Shown here piece after piece: positions 17,656 through 26,614 of a stretch of 64,000 nucleotides of DNA. Source of the DNA: an uncultured Bacilli bacterium (GTDB lineage: Bacteria; Bacillota_I; Bacilli_A; RF39; UBA660); assembly GCA_934086935.1 (NCBI GenBank), contig CAKOIQ010000002.1, positions 24,394-88,393 of the forward strand, read 5' to 3'. The position numbers and the translations under genes were made by a program. How positions within the stretch are numbered: position 1 is the stretch's first letter; the number at the start of each line of letters is the position of its first letter. Under the pieces are notes generated by a model. The model saw nothing but the letters and a program-made list of their open reading frames with translations, ran no database searches and was not told where the DNA came from.

Positions 17656-18328
17656 TTTTAACACCATTATCAAAGAAACTATAATATTCTTTACCATTTG
17701 TTATGATATGATCTATTAAAGGTATTCCAATTACTTTACCTGTTTCAATTATATTATTGGTTAATATTTTATCAGCCATACTTGGATTTACTATTCCTGA
17801 AGGATGATTATGCATTAAGATAAGAGCATCTGCTCTTTCTCTTATAGCATAGTTAAAGATTTCTTTAGGGCTTGCATAAGAGGCATTACTGGTTCCTTTA
17901 TACATTTTCTTATAACTTATTAAACGTTTCTTATTATCGATTAAAATAACTAATAATTCTTCTTGCTTAGAATAAGAAATTAAACTAGAAAAGTATTCAT
18001 TAATTGTTTGAGGATTATTAATAAGAATTCGGTCATTAATAGTTTTACTTAAGACTCTTTTTCCTAATTCAATTGAAGAGACTAAAGTTAAAGTTTTAGC
18101 TTTGCCTAAACCTTTTATTGATGTTAATTCAGAAATAGTTAATTCATCTAAACTTTCAATACTATTAATTTTAGATAGAATAATAGAACTTAATTCTTTG
18201 ACATTACAATTTTTAGTACCTGTTCCAATTATTATAGATATTAAATCTTCATTGCTTAAGTTTTCAACTCCATATTTAATTAATCTTTCACGTGGTTTTT
18301 CAGAATCAGGATACTTCTTTAAATTCAT
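17645..18328 (-). CDS. radC: RadC-family JAB-domain protein
   Basis: A 227-aa RadC/YsxA-type protein. An N-terminal helix-hairpin-helix region (ISELTSIKGLGKAKTLTL) is followed by the JAMM metal site LMHNHPSGIVNPSMAD, with the metal-binding HxH and Asp. Its cellular role is unresolved; despite the name it is not needed for repair in the species tested. Its ATG overlaps the TGA stop of the SPOR-domain gene (ATGA). In Bacillus radC precedes mreB; here mreC follows directly. Confidence 0.93.
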   Translation of the reverse strand: MNLKKYPDSEKPRERLIKYGVENLSNEDLISIIIGTGTKNCNVKELSSIILSKINSIESLDELTISELTSIKGLGKAKTLTLVSSIELGKRVLSKTINDRILINNPQTINEYFSSLISYSKQEELLVILIDNKKRLISYKKMYKGTSNASYASPKEIFNYAIRERADALILMHNHPSGIVNPSMADKILTNNIIETGKVIGIPLIDHIITNGKEYYSFFDNGVKNEV

Positions 18329-18756
18329 ATTTTTTCACCATAACTTTCTAAGATTAAATCATTGATGCTTTTAAAGGTTTTTGTACTAGCTTCTTTCATA
18401 GTATTTTCATAGTTATTTAGAGCGGATATTAAACCACTATCACTTACAATTATTTCTTTTTCAAAGTAAGATATTTTTTGCTCATTTAAATAATTTCTCA
18501 TTTTTTCGATGACATCATTATTTGTTAAAACACTATAAAATACTCTATAGACATCATCATCTGCTACAATAATAGAATTCGGATATTTATTTTGATATGT
18601 TTTAGCGGCATCAATATTTGTAAAAACACCAATTTGAAATCCAGTTGCATTTATTTCTTTATGTCTTATACTAGTAGGTAAATTACGATCAAAAACTAAA
18701 ACTCCAATTCCTGCTCCAAATAAAATTGCTAAAATGTAAGGTATTATTTTTTTCAT
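18325..18756 (-). CDS. Membrane-anchored SPOR-domain protein at the spoIIB position
   Basis: A 143-aa protein with an N-terminal transmembrane segment (4-22) and a SPOR-like domain (about 38-105: TGFQIGVFTNIDAAKTYQNK ... VYRVFYSVLTN). SPOR domains bind peptidoglycan stripped of stem peptides at septa. In Bacillus the SPOR protein SpoIIB is encoded just upstream of maf-radC, so this gene holds the equivalent place. It ends in TGA overlapping the radC start. Function in division or envelope remodelling is inferred. Confidence 0.7.
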   Translation of the reverse strand: MKKIIPYILAILFGAGIGVLVFDRNLPTSIRHKEINATGFQIGVFTNIDAAKTYQNKYPNSIIVADDDVYRVFYSVLTNNDVIEKMRNYLNEQKISYFEKEIIVSDSGLISALNNYENTMKEASTKTFKSINDLILESYGEKI

Positions 18757-18854
18757 ATCATCACCATAAATACTATATAATAAATATCTTAATTTATTTG
18801 TCGAATTGTGCCTTATATTATTTATATTAACGATAATTTAATTATTTCCTTTAA

Positions 18855-18891
18855 TTAAAAATAATAGACTTTTTTTAGTCTATTATTTTTA
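18855..18891 (-). terminator. Second terminator downstream of the 18937-19848 gene
   Basis: AATAATAGACT/AGTCTATTATT hairpin with T-runs on both strands, in the 180-base gap before the SPOR gene. It forms a tandem with the hairpin at 18919-18944. Confidence 0.75.
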
Positions 18892-18918
18892 GATATCTAT
18901 CTATAATGCATCAATATA

Positions 18919-18944
18919 AAAAGAATAGCTTTGAATCTATTCTT
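18919..18944 (-). terminator. Terminator at the 3' end of the 18937-19848 gene
   Basis: AAGAATAG/CTATTCTT hairpin overlapping the stop codon, followed by TTTTTATATT on the minus strand. Confidence 0.75.
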
Positions 18945-19848
18945 CGAATACTGTTGGTTTAGGGTCAACAGATATAATATAAGAATTTTCTTGATAAGAT
19001 GGTGTTCTTACAATGATATCTTTTATTGGAATTAAAGTATAATCTTTTAAAATAACATATTTATAAGTGAATGTTAGTACTTCATCATAGTATTTTGTTA
19101 ATGTATTTATTTTTAAAGTTAAATATACTTGTTTATTTAGTTCTTTATCAAAATATTTAACTATTTCATAGAAGGCTTTATCTGTTTTTAAAATTCTTTC
19201 ATTATAAATTCTAATTACTTTTTCTCCTTCATAGTTACCATCGATTGGTTCAATTTGTGGGTATCTTTCATTACCATAAATAATGGCATATAATTTATTA
19301 TCTTGAGCATAAACATAGTTAGACATAAAATCATAGTCGATTTTCTTGCCTAAAAATTCTGTTGAATATGTCCATTTTAAGGTATCACTTAATTCGTATT
19401 TAGCATTAGCAAATGAACTATATGCTGATTCTATTTTGTTTTCTAGGTTATTATCGTATAGTGTATATTCTGTATCAGAATCATCTATAAATGTTATGGT
19501 GGCTCCATAACCTGGTCTAATATTCATAATATTTATTTTGTTTTGAGCATCATACACTTTATGATAACTAACTTCATTATTTTCTAATTTAGCTGGATCA
19601 TATATATAAATTACATTATTTGAAATAAATGCAAAATCTCTAAAGTTGGTATTTTCGTTTAAAATTTCTCCACCAGCAAATTTTAATTTATATTTTTTAT
19701 TAGTTTTACTGGATACTTCTTTCACTAGTGAGCTACTATTATTATTTTGATTTGTTCCTGCTTGACCAGAAATTAAAACGGTATACAAAATAACTCCAAC
19801 AAGTAAAACTATGCCAATTATTCCAAATATTATTTTTTTATTTTTCAT
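18937..19848 (-). CDS. Membrane-anchored extracellular protein, unknown
   Basis: A 303-aa protein with an N-terminal transmembrane anchor (about 4-25), a Ser/Asn-rich linker and a large extracellular part rich in Tyr, Asp and beta-strand patterns (for example IRPGYGATITFIDDSDTEYT). No family was recognised and there are no Cys after the anchor. It lies seven bases after the 19855-20898 gene, which has the same architecture, so the two probably act together at the cell surface. Confidence 0.6.
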   Translation of the reverse strand: MKNKKIIFGIIGIVLLVGVILYTVLISGQAGTNQNNNSSSLVKEVSSKTNKKYKLKFAGGEILNENTNFRDFAFISNNVIYIYDPAKLENNEVSYHKVYDAQNKINIMNIRPGYGATITFIDDSDTEYTLYDNNLENKIESAYSSFANAKYELSDTLKWTYSTEFLGKKIDYDFMSNYVYAQDNKLYAIIYGNERYPQIEPIDGNYEGEKVIRIYNERILKTDKAFYEIVKYFDKELNKQVYLTLKINTLTKYYDEVLTFTYKYVILKDYTLIPIKDIIVRTPSYQENSYIISVDPKPTVFEE

Positions 19849-19854
19849 ATTAAC

Positions 19855-20898
19855 CTACTTTTCTATATAACCACTAGTTTTCTTAGTATACATTTCATCA
19901 GAAATTTTTTGATATTTTTTTCCATCATAATCATCAGTAAATCCATTATATGCTTTGTATATTTCACCAGTTTCAGTGTTATAAACTCTTTCATACCCTA
20001 AGGTTGCATCACTTTGTTTTTGACTCATAATGTCATAGGTGGCACTTCTTTTATTCCAAGAATCCATGATGCCATCAGAAATTTGATTACAGATACTACG
20101 AACACTTTGGAAGTTTTTCATAACTGCATCTTGAGCACTATTAAATGAAGAAATAAAAGCATCAGTAAATTCTAATGACGAAGTAACTTCATTTAAAGTA
20201 TCTTCCCAATCTATTAATTCATCTTTAGGTGTAGTATAGAATATTGCATCGTAAACATTTAAAAAATAATTATCAATTTTTTTACCTGAAATTATATTTT
20301 CATAAACGTAATATGAACCAGCATCATAAACATAAGCAGTAAATAATCCTTCAGCTTCTTTGCCACTTTCATCTTTAAATGTTGCTCTTAAGATGTCGCC
20401 ACCAAGTAAACCAGTTCCTAGATTATCAATAACTGTGAAATCTGTTAATGTAGGAAATGTAAAAGATGCAGTATTATTTAAATGACCTAACTCATTAAAG
20501 ATTTTATAGAAACCTTCTGTTGTTTTAGGAGAAATTATAGAATTTTTAGCAAATATACTATCTGGATAATATTTTTTGTACCAGTTTTTGGCATCTTCGG
20601 ATTTATTATATCCTTCGGTTTTTAAATTAAAGAAAAATTGATATGAAGGATTTTGAGGATCATACATTTTAATTGTATAATGAATATAATCTCCAATCGT
20701 ATTAACTATCCATCCTTTAGGTTTTTTAATACTAAAATAAGTACTTTTATAGTCTTCAAGAACTACTTTACTTACTTCACTTTCTCTGATTTTGACATTA
20801 TCCTTAGATAGATTCTGAGTTAAGATTATAACTAACGCTAATATAACAATAACTCCAACTATTATTAAAGTACTTTTTTTATCTTTTAATTTATCCAC
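19855..20898 (-). CDS. Membrane-anchored extracellular protein, unknown
   Basis: A 347-aa protein with an N-terminal anchor (about 9-27) and an extracellular domain. The stretch YFSIKKPKGWIVNTIGDYIHY near residue 55 resembles the opening of PsbP/YjfO-like lipid-binding or stress-surface domains (x-Y-P-x-x-W pattern), but the match is weak. The C-terminus has tyrosine-rich segments (YERVYNTETGEIYKAYNGF) of a kind seen in surface proteins that end with a threaded YNTETGE-type strand. It is first of a two-gene unit with the 18937-19848 gene. Confidence 0.6.
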   Translation of the reverse strand: MDKLKDKKSTLIIVGVIVILALVIILTQNLSKDNVKIRESEVSKVVLEDYKSTYFSIKKPKGWIVNTIGDYIHYTIKMYDPQNPSYQFFFNLKTEGYNKSEDAKNWYKKYYPDSIFAKNSIISPKTTEGFYKIFNELGHLNNTASFTFPTLTDFTVIDNLGTGLLGGDILRATFKDESGKEAEGLFTAYVYDAGSYYVYENIISGKKIDNYFLNVYDAIFYTTPKDELIDWEDTLNEVTSSLEFTDAFISSFNSAQDAVMKNFQSVRSICNQISDGIMDSWNKRSATYDIMSQKQSDATLGYERVYNTETGEIYKAYNGFTDDYDGKKYQKISDEMYTKKTSGYIEK

Positions 20899-20969
20899 TA
20901 TAAATCGCCTACCTTAATAATATTATATTTTAATTGGAAGAATTAAACAATATTTTTATTAACAATTTA

Positions 20970-20996
20970 CAAAAAAACTATCAATAATGATAGTTC
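20970..20996 (-). terminator. Terminator after proS and the small membrane protein
   Basis: AACTATCA/TGATAGTT hairpin with a T7 run on the minus strand. Confidence 0.85.
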
Positions 20997-21002
20997 TTAG
21001 AT

Positions 21003-21113
21003 TTATTTCATGACAACTTTATATAGAGCAGTAGCAAATCCTATTCCAATTAAAATAGTTAGAAAGGCTGCTAATATTGCTAGTTTTGTTCTGGTTTTAT
21101 TACTTATTTTCAT
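21003..21113 (-). CDS. 36-aa membrane protein, unknown
   Basis: An ORF starting MKISNKTRTKLAILAAFLTI with a single transmembrane segment (about 11-31) and a short basic tail. It begins inside the proS 3' end, overlapping by 14 bases, with an AAGGAA ribosome site nine bases upstream, and is followed by a good terminator. Coupling to proS and the ribosome site argue that it is translated. Function unknown. Confidence 0.55.
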   Translation of the reverse strand: MKISNKTRTKLAILAAFLTILIGIGFATALYKVVMK

Positions 21114-22794
21114 TTAGGTATTCCTTAATATAAGTAACTACTTCATCTAATTCGATGTCAATACTTTCTGTTTCTTTTCTTAGTTTAAACTCGACCTTTT
21201 TTTCTGATAGTTTTTTACCTAAAGTGATTCTAATTGGAATACCAAGTAAATCTAAATCATTAAATTTTACACCTGGTCTTTCATCTCTATCATCTAATAA
21301 AGTATCTATTCCAGCTTTATTTAACTCTTCATATAGTTTATTAGCTACTTCCATACATGTTTCATCTTTGGTATTTAAAGCGGCTAAACAAACTTTAAAT
21401 GGTGCGATACTTAGTGGGAAAATTATTCCTTTTTCATCGTTATTTTGTTCAATAACAGCAGCAAGAATTCTTCCAGGACCCATTCCATAGCATCCCATAA
21501 CAACTGGATGTGAGGTATTATTTTCATCTAAATATGTTAAACCTAGTTTTTCTGAATATTTTGTTCCTAATTTAAAGGTATTACCTATTTCAATTCCTTT
21601 TTTAAAATATAGTTTCCCACCGCAATTTGGACAAGTATCATTTTCTTTAACATTTACAATGTCTGCACATAAATCATAATTAAAATCTTTTATATTAGCA
21701 TTAATATAATGATATCCTTCTTTATTGGCACCTACAACGAAGTTAGTCATGGTTTTAACTTCTTCATCGATAATAATTTTAGCATTAGTTAAATTAATTG
21801 GGCCAGTATAACCGGGAACAGCATTAGATTTAGAAATTAATTCATCGGATGCAAATAATACTTCTTTACATCCTAATAACTTACATACTTTAGTTTCGTT
21901 TAATTCACGATCTCCTCTGATAAAGAAGACAACTAATTCATTATCAATATTCATAAGTAAGGCTTTAACACTTTTTGTTACAGCGATATTTAGATAATTA
22001 CATACTTCTTCAATAGTTTTAGCATGAGGAGTTTCTACTAATTGTAATTCTTTTAACTCCTCTTTTGTTTCGGTAATTTTATGAGTAGCAATTTCCATAT
22101 TTGATGAATATGAGCAATTATCACATAAAACTAATACATCTTCACCAATATCTGTAACGGCTTGAAATTCTTCTGATAAACTTCCACCCATTACTCCTGT
22201 ATCGGCTTTAACGATAGCATAATTAACTCCAATACGATCAAATATTTTTTTATAAGCATCATACATTTTTTGATATGATTTATCTAATCCTTCATCATCT
22301 TTGTCAAAGGAATAAGCATCTTTCATAAAGAATTCTCTTACTCTAATTAAACCAAAACGAGGTCTTGCTTCATCACGATATTTAGGAGCGTCTTGATAAA
22401 TTGTAAATGGTAAATCTTTATAACTTCTTACCATAGATTTAGCAGCAATGGTAAATAATTCTTCATGAGTAGGACCTAAAACATATGGTTTATCATAACG
22501 ATCTTTTAAATGAAACATTGAACTACCCATAGCTGCATTTCTTCCACAGGGTTCATAAACTTCTTCTGGAATTAATGATGGCATTAAAAGTTCAGTAGCT
22601 CCAGTTTTATCCATTTCTTCTTTAATTATTTTTTTAATATTATCTAATACTTTAAGACCTAATGGTAAATACATATAAATACCACTTGATACTTTTTTAA
22701 TCATACCTGATCTAACTAATAGATTACCACTTGTTGAATCTTCATCTTTAGCGTTTTCTCTTAAAGTATAAAAGTAACTATTTTTAAGTTTCAT
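21100..22794 (-). CDS. proS: Prolyl-tRNA synthetase
   Basis: A 564-aa class II ProRS of the bacterial type, with an inserted YbaK-like editing domain (about residues 225-390) that hydrolyses Ala-tRNA(Pro). Class II motifs are visible: PLGLKVLDNIKKIIKEEMDK (motif 1 region), DEARPRFGLIRVREFFMKD (motif 2) and MGCYGMGPGRILAAVIEQN (motif 3). The C-terminal anticodon-binding domain follows (PFKVCLAALN onwards). Length is normal. It has its own promoter. Confidence 0.97.
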   Translation of the reverse strand: MKLKNSYFYTLRENAKDEDSTSGNLLVRSGMIKKVSSGIYMYLPLGLKVLDNIKKIIKEEMDKTGATELLMPSLIPEEVYEPCGRNAAMGSSMFHLKDRYDKPYVLGPTHEELFTIAAKSMVRSYKDLPFTIYQDAPKYRDEARPRFGLIRVREFFMKDAYSFDKDDEGLDKSYQKMYDAYKKIFDRIGVNYAIVKADTGVMGGSLSEEFQAVTDIGEDVLVLCDNCSYSSNMEIATHKITETKEELKELQLVETPHAKTIEEVCNYLNIAVTKSVKALLMNIDNELVVFFIRGDRELNETKVCKLLGCKEVLFASDELISKSNAVPGYTGPINLTNAKIIIDEEVKTMTNFVVGANKEGYHYINANIKDFNYDLCADIVNVKENDTCPNCGGKLYFKKGIEIGNTFKLGTKYSEKLGLTYLDENNTSHPVVMGCYGMGPGRILAAVIEQNNDEKGIIFPLSIAPFKVCLAALNTKDETCMEVANKLYEELNKAGIDTLLDDRDERPGVKFNDLDLLGIPIRITLGKKLSEKKVEFKLRKETESIDIELDEVVTYIKEYLNENK

Positions 22795-22820
22795 AATAAC
22801 ACTCCTCTTAAACTCTTTTA

Positions 22821-22849
22821 ATTATATCAATATCTATTTAATTCTTCAA
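22821..22849 (-). promoter_or_regulatory. proS promoter
   Basis: TTGAAG (22844-22849), a 17-base spacer and TATAAT (22821-22826) on the minus strand, followed by an AGAGGAGTG ribosome site. Confidence 0.8.
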
Positions 22850-22857
22850 GATATAAG

Positions 22858-22882
22858 AAAAGCTTACTATAAATGTAAGCTC
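22858..22882 (-). terminator. Terminator after the sigma-like pair
   Basis: AGCTTAC/GTAAGCT hairpin overlapping the stop codon of the 22867-23649 gene, followed by TTTTCTT. Confidence 0.65.
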
Positions 22883-23649
22883 TTTCCTTTATATGTTTTA
22901 GCTTTATTAATAAATCCTCTTAATCTTGGTAAGATAACAACTTCATATTGCATTTGGTATAAACTATTTGATGGTACAATTTGAGGTTCTTCTAAATCAT
23001 AGCCATGTAATGCATAAATAACTTCTTTTTCATCATCAGTTAAATGGGAAATTCCTTCCAAGATTTCTTTTTTGCTATATTCGCTTAATGTGTTATAGAT
23101 TGATTCGATTTTAGTTTCTTTGTCTGCATGTGGTGAAAATAATTTATTGGCTTTATCTTCTTCAATAGTTGTTTCAATATAGTTTGTCATATTAAATAAT
23201 GCAGTTCTAATAACTCTTTCAGGTGTATCTAATAAAGTAGATATTTCTTCAATACTATAACTTTTACCATAATATAACATAAAATAATTTTTATTTTGAG
23301 TGCCAAAATATGTTAATATATCAAAAATTCTTTTAGCAATTTGATTTTTTATAAATTCTGGTTCGTCTTTATATAATGAACCAAATTTAATAGTAAAACG
23401 TGAATAAACATTTACAACAACAGCTTTATAGATAAATTCAATTTCTTCCATAGCAGTTGCAACATTTACAATCTCATCAAATTTACATTCTAAGTTATGT
23501 TCTACAGCAGCGATGGCAAATAATGTTTTTCCATCTAATGTTCTTAAAATGCCATTTTTAATTTTTTCACCTTTTTCGGCATCTAAATAAACCACACTAA
23601 TTACTTTATTATATACTTTTGATTCAGGTTTCTTAATTGTATTTCCCAT
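22867..23649 (-). CDS. Sigma-factor-like paralogue carrying one degenerate module
   Basis: A 260-aa cytoplasmic protein of unknown function. Its central part (about 60-170, with YGKSYSIEEISTLLDTPERVI) resembles a sigma-type helical and helix-turn-helix region. Its C-terminus carries a module starting LTDDEKEVIYALHGYDLEEP and ending near YEVVILPRLRGFI. The same module ends the 539-aa sigma-like protein at 31.5 kb ([19 protein letters not shown]) and the neighbouring 252-aa protein. The beginning of the module looks like sigma region 4, but the second half is not a recognisable helix-turn-helix. It is second in a two-gene operon with the 23655-24413 gene (5-base gap). Confidence 0.6.
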   Translation of the reverse strand: MGNTIKKPESKVYNKVISVVYLDAEKGEKIKNGILRTLDGKTLFAIAAVEHNLECKFDEIVNVATAMEEIEFIYKAVVVNVYSRFTIKFGSLYKDEPEFIKNQIAKRIFDILTYFGTQNKNYFMLYYGKSYSIEEISTLLDTPERVIRTALFNMTNYIETTIEEDKANKLFSPHADKETKIESIYNTLSEYSKKEILEGISHLTDDEKEVIYALHGYDLEEPQIVPSNSLYQMQYEVVILPRLRGFINKAKTYKGKSLHL

Positions 23650-23654
23650 AATAA

Positions 23655-24413
23655 TTATTTCTCGATTCTTTCTATTTTTTTAGTTTTAATGGTTGTTAAA
23701 TCATTTTTAGCTAAAATTGCAGATAATTTAGGTTCAATTATTAATTCATATGTCATACCTGTTAATGATTTATTAGCATCTGATGTAAAGATATCACCAT
23801 CATATGAACTGTATATAATTTCTCTATCTTCTCTAGATAATAAACCCATAGCATTTAGTATTGCTGAAGGTGAATAAGTTTTTCCTAAACCTTCTTTAAA
23901 ACTAATATGTTCATATTTTTTACTGTTATTATAATCTCTTTCTAATTCTAATTCGCCTAAACGGTATTTAATAAAGACAATTATATCATTTATATTTGAT
24001 GATAAAGTTGGAATGTCTGTTTGGAATATTTTAAGTAAATCTTCTAGTGATACATCAGTTAAATATAATGTAATTAATCTAATATCTTCAAGTGGTAATG
24101 AATTTATAATAATTTTTAAATCTTTAAGTGCTTGTGATTGAACACGACATGATTTCCCTTTAAAATACTCTGGAAAAGTACTGTATAAAATAGCAACACT
24201 TTTTTCATCTGTTAAAATTGTAACTAAATCTAAGAAATCATTTAAAGCTTTTTTTAATAGTTTTTCGATTTCTTCACTTGAATTAGCATTATGAATAGCG
24301 ACATCTAAAGCAAATCTTTCTTCAGATGGTAAAATGCTTTTAATTTGTTCAAATTCTTCAGAAGTTAATGAACCTGAGAATTCTAATAATTTTTCTTTAT
24401 TTAATTTTTCCAT
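23655..24413 (-). CDS. Sigma-factor-like paralogue, first gene of the pair
   Basis: A 252-aa, helix-rich cytoplasmic protein. The C-terminal module LLSREDREIIYSSYDGDIFT ... YELIIEPKLSAI matches the modules of the 22867-23649 and 31549-33168 proteins in order and spacing. The rest (for example SLPLEDIRLITLYLTDVS) looks like further, more decayed copies. It has a strong ribosome site (GGGGAG) and a near-consensus promoter whose -35 lies only four bases downstream of the preceding gene's stop. Function unknown; a transcription-related role is inferred from the modules. Confidence 0.55.
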   Translation of the reverse strand: MEKLNKEKLLEFSGSLTSEEFEQIKSILPSEERFALDVAIHNANSSEEIEKLLKKALNDFLDLVTILTDEKSVAILYSTFPEYFKGKSCRVQSQALKDLKIIINSLPLEDIRLITLYLTDVSLEDLLKIFQTDIPTLSSNINDIIVFIKYRLGELELERDYNNSKKYEHISFKEGLGKTYSPSAILNAMGLLSREDREIIYSSYDGDIFTSDANKSLTGMTYELIIEPKLSAILAKNDLTTIKTKKIERIEK

Positions 24414-24444
24414 TTTATTTCTCCCCTTTTTGAAGTGCTATGTT

Positions 24445-24472
24445 ATTATACTCATTTCTGAGATTTTGTCAA
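24445..24472 (-). promoter_or_regulatory. Promoter of the sigma-like pair
   Basis: TTGACA (24467-24472), a 16-base spacer and TATAAT (24445-24450) on the minus strand, between the 693-aa gene and the 23655-24413 gene. Both hexamers are perfect. Confidence 0.85.
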
Positions 24473-24475
24473 GTT

Positions 24476-26557
24476 TTACTGAATTTTCTTAGAGAAACTG
24501 CCTTGGTTAGGAGACATTATTGTTTTAGAGAATGCTTCTATTTTATTTTTTAATTCTTCAAAACGTGATTCCATGTCTGGATGTTTGGCAATTTCATGAA
24601 GATTTATTTCAAGTTCTTGTCCAGATTTATTCCTAATAATTAATTTATCAATAATTTTAGCATAAATAATTGAAGCATAATCTTCTAATACTTCTTGATA
24701 TTCGGTTCCAATAAAATCTTGATAATGTAATATTCTATCTAATAAAATCGATTCTTCAAAATCATTTATAACTAATTTTTTTATTTTTAATCGACATAAA
24801 CCAAATTCAAGTTCTTCCACTGAAGCGGGGATAATAAGTGTTTCTATAAAAACTTCAAGACGATTGCGCCATGAATATTTTTGAGCAACATCTATTTTTA
24901 TTTTTTTAATACCAGATTGAAATTCTAATTTTCTTAAATCTAAATCAGTAGGATCGATTCCGGTTGAAACTAGTCTAATTTCAAAGTTTTTTAGAGATGG
25001 AGGCATTAAAACATTTTTATTTAAAAATCGAAGAACATCTATAAATACTTCGGAAATTGGTTTTAATTTTGAGAATTGTGAACCTATTTCAATTTTGGGA
25101 CTTGTTTTGACCCAATCGTAGTATGTATAAACATAATTTTGAGATATAGAAGTAAAACCATCTGGGAATTCATAAACATTGGAATTATTTTTAGAAGTGA
25201 ACATTTCATAGATATTACTTAAATTACTTAGTTTTTTTACACCTAACCCATTGCTTTTTAGAAAATCCATAAGAGTACTATAGGGTTGTATATCATTTAA
25301 TATTCTTATATATGTAGATAATGGTATTGTTTCTGATAAGACGGCATCAGGTAGAAAACAATTTGCCAAATTAGCGTTACAAAATTTAGTTGAAAAGAAT
25401 TCATTTAATCCATCTTTGTTATCTAATGATAATAATAATTTTCTTTTAATTTTATCAGATAAGATATGGATATAATCAAACTTACTATTTTCATCTCTTA
25501 AATAGTCACTAATAGCATTTATTAATCGAGTACATTTTAGTTCTTGTGAATTTGTATAGTACTCTCCAAGATAAGTTTTAATAAAAGGGCTCTCACCTTT
25601 TATTAAATTGTTTAATTTTTCCATAATAATTTTTTCATATACTTCTTGTTCATTTTGATAAAGATTATTTTTGTTAAAATAATTATCTTGAACTGATTGA
25701 CTATCTATAACCTCATCATCCCTACTTAATAATACCTTAAGTTTTACATTATATAATTCTTGTATTTCTCTTTTAGAAATTAAATTTCTTCCAAATAAAT
25801 AAAATAACATAAATCTATTTTCTAAATTTATTATATTTGAGTATTGTTTAGATAAGTCTTTACTTGCCTTTAAATCTTGAAGTTGTTTTCTAATTTCATT
25901 AATCTCATCTTTGTGATGATAAACATATTTTTCTAAATACATTTCAGATATTATCATTTCAGTTGTATATCCTGAAGTTGAAGACTTAGAATAAACTTTT
26001 CTTAAGTATTTTTTTCTATCTAAATATGCTTTTTGTTCTTCATTAGCTAAAGTTAGAACATGTTCATTTGATTTAAAATTTTTTATTTCTCTTTCTAGTG
26101 CACCTAATTGATTTTTTAAAGTTATTAAGGAAAGTTGGATTGCATTCATGGCATTAATAATGGCATTTTTCTTTTTTAAGGATAAGAATGGTTTTTCTTT
26201 TTTGATTTCATCTAAAGCTACTAATCTTATAATTAATGTTTTGTAAATGCTTCTTATTTCTTCTAAGTATAGTTTTAACTTAGTGACAACATAATCAAAT
26301 TGATTAGATATTTCTAAGTTATTTAATAGTAATTCTGTATACATGAATACTTCCTCGTGCATATTTCCATTGTCTAACTCTTTGCTTAATCTAATATTAT
26401 CTTTAAGAAGTTCTTCGTATTCAGATTTAGTTTTATTAAGAAATCTAATATCACTAATATGCTCTCTTTGAGGAATGGGAAAAAGATTGGATATATCTAC
26501 TAATCCAATTTGATTATTCTTTTTAAAAATAGTTTTAAAGTGTTTAAATATTTCCAT
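24476..26557 (-). CDS. Large helical protein with LRR-like C-terminus, unknown
   Basis: A 693-aa protein without signal or membrane segments. The N-terminal half is charged and helical with probable coiled coils (for example EEYEELLKDNIRLSKEL-like stretches and IYKTLIIRLVALDEIKKEK). Residues about 500-640 have an irregular leucine-rich pattern (MPPSLKNFEIRLVS, then LIIPASVEELEFG, then LKIKKLVIND) reminiscent of FNIP/BspA-type leucine-rich repeats. No enzyme motif was found. It precedes the sigma-like pair on the same strand, but that pair has its own promoter. Confidence 0.6.
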   Translation of the reverse strand: MEIFKHFKTIFKKNNQIGLVDISNLFPIPQREHISDIRFLNKTKSEYEELLKDNIRLSKELDNGNMHEEVFMYTELLLNNLEISNQFDYVVTKLKLYLEEIRSIYKTLIIRLVALDEIKKEKPFLSLKKKNAIINAMNAIQLSLITLKNQLGALEREIKNFKSNEHVLTLANEEQKAYLDRKKYLRKVYSKSSTSGYTTEMIISEMYLEKYVYHHKDEINEIRKQLQDLKASKDLSKQYSNIINLENRFMLFYLFGRNLISKREIQELYNVKLKVLLSRDDEVIDSQSVQDNYFNKNNLYQNEQEVYEKIIMEKLNNLIKGESPFIKTYLGEYYTNSQELKCTRLINAISDYLRDENSKFDYIHILSDKIKRKLLLSLDNKDGLNEFFSTKFCNANLANCFLPDAVLSETIPLSTYIRILNDIQPYSTLMDFLKSNGLGVKKLSNLSNIYEMFTSKNNSNVYEFPDGFTSISQNYVYTYYDWVKTSPKIEIGSQFSKLKPISEVFIDVLRFLNKNVLMPPSLKNFEIRLVSTGIDPTDLDLRKLEFQSGIKKIKIDVAQKYSWRNRLEVFIETLIIPASVEELEFGLCRLKIKKLVINDFEESILLDRILHYQDFIGTEYQEVLEDYASIIYAKIIDKLIIRNKSGQELEINLHEIAKHPDMESRFEELKNKIEAFSKTIMSPNQGSFSKKIQ

Positions 26558-26614
26558 TTTTAATCCTCTGTTTGTAGTTAGTTATAATATCATTCGATAT
26601 AATTTTTATCAATA

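Noticed and set aside
18325..18328. Mycoplasma genetic code (TGA as Trp)
   Set aside because: TGA works as a stop at ATGA overlaps (18325, 39208, 47024) and Trp is encoded by TGG, so the code is standard.
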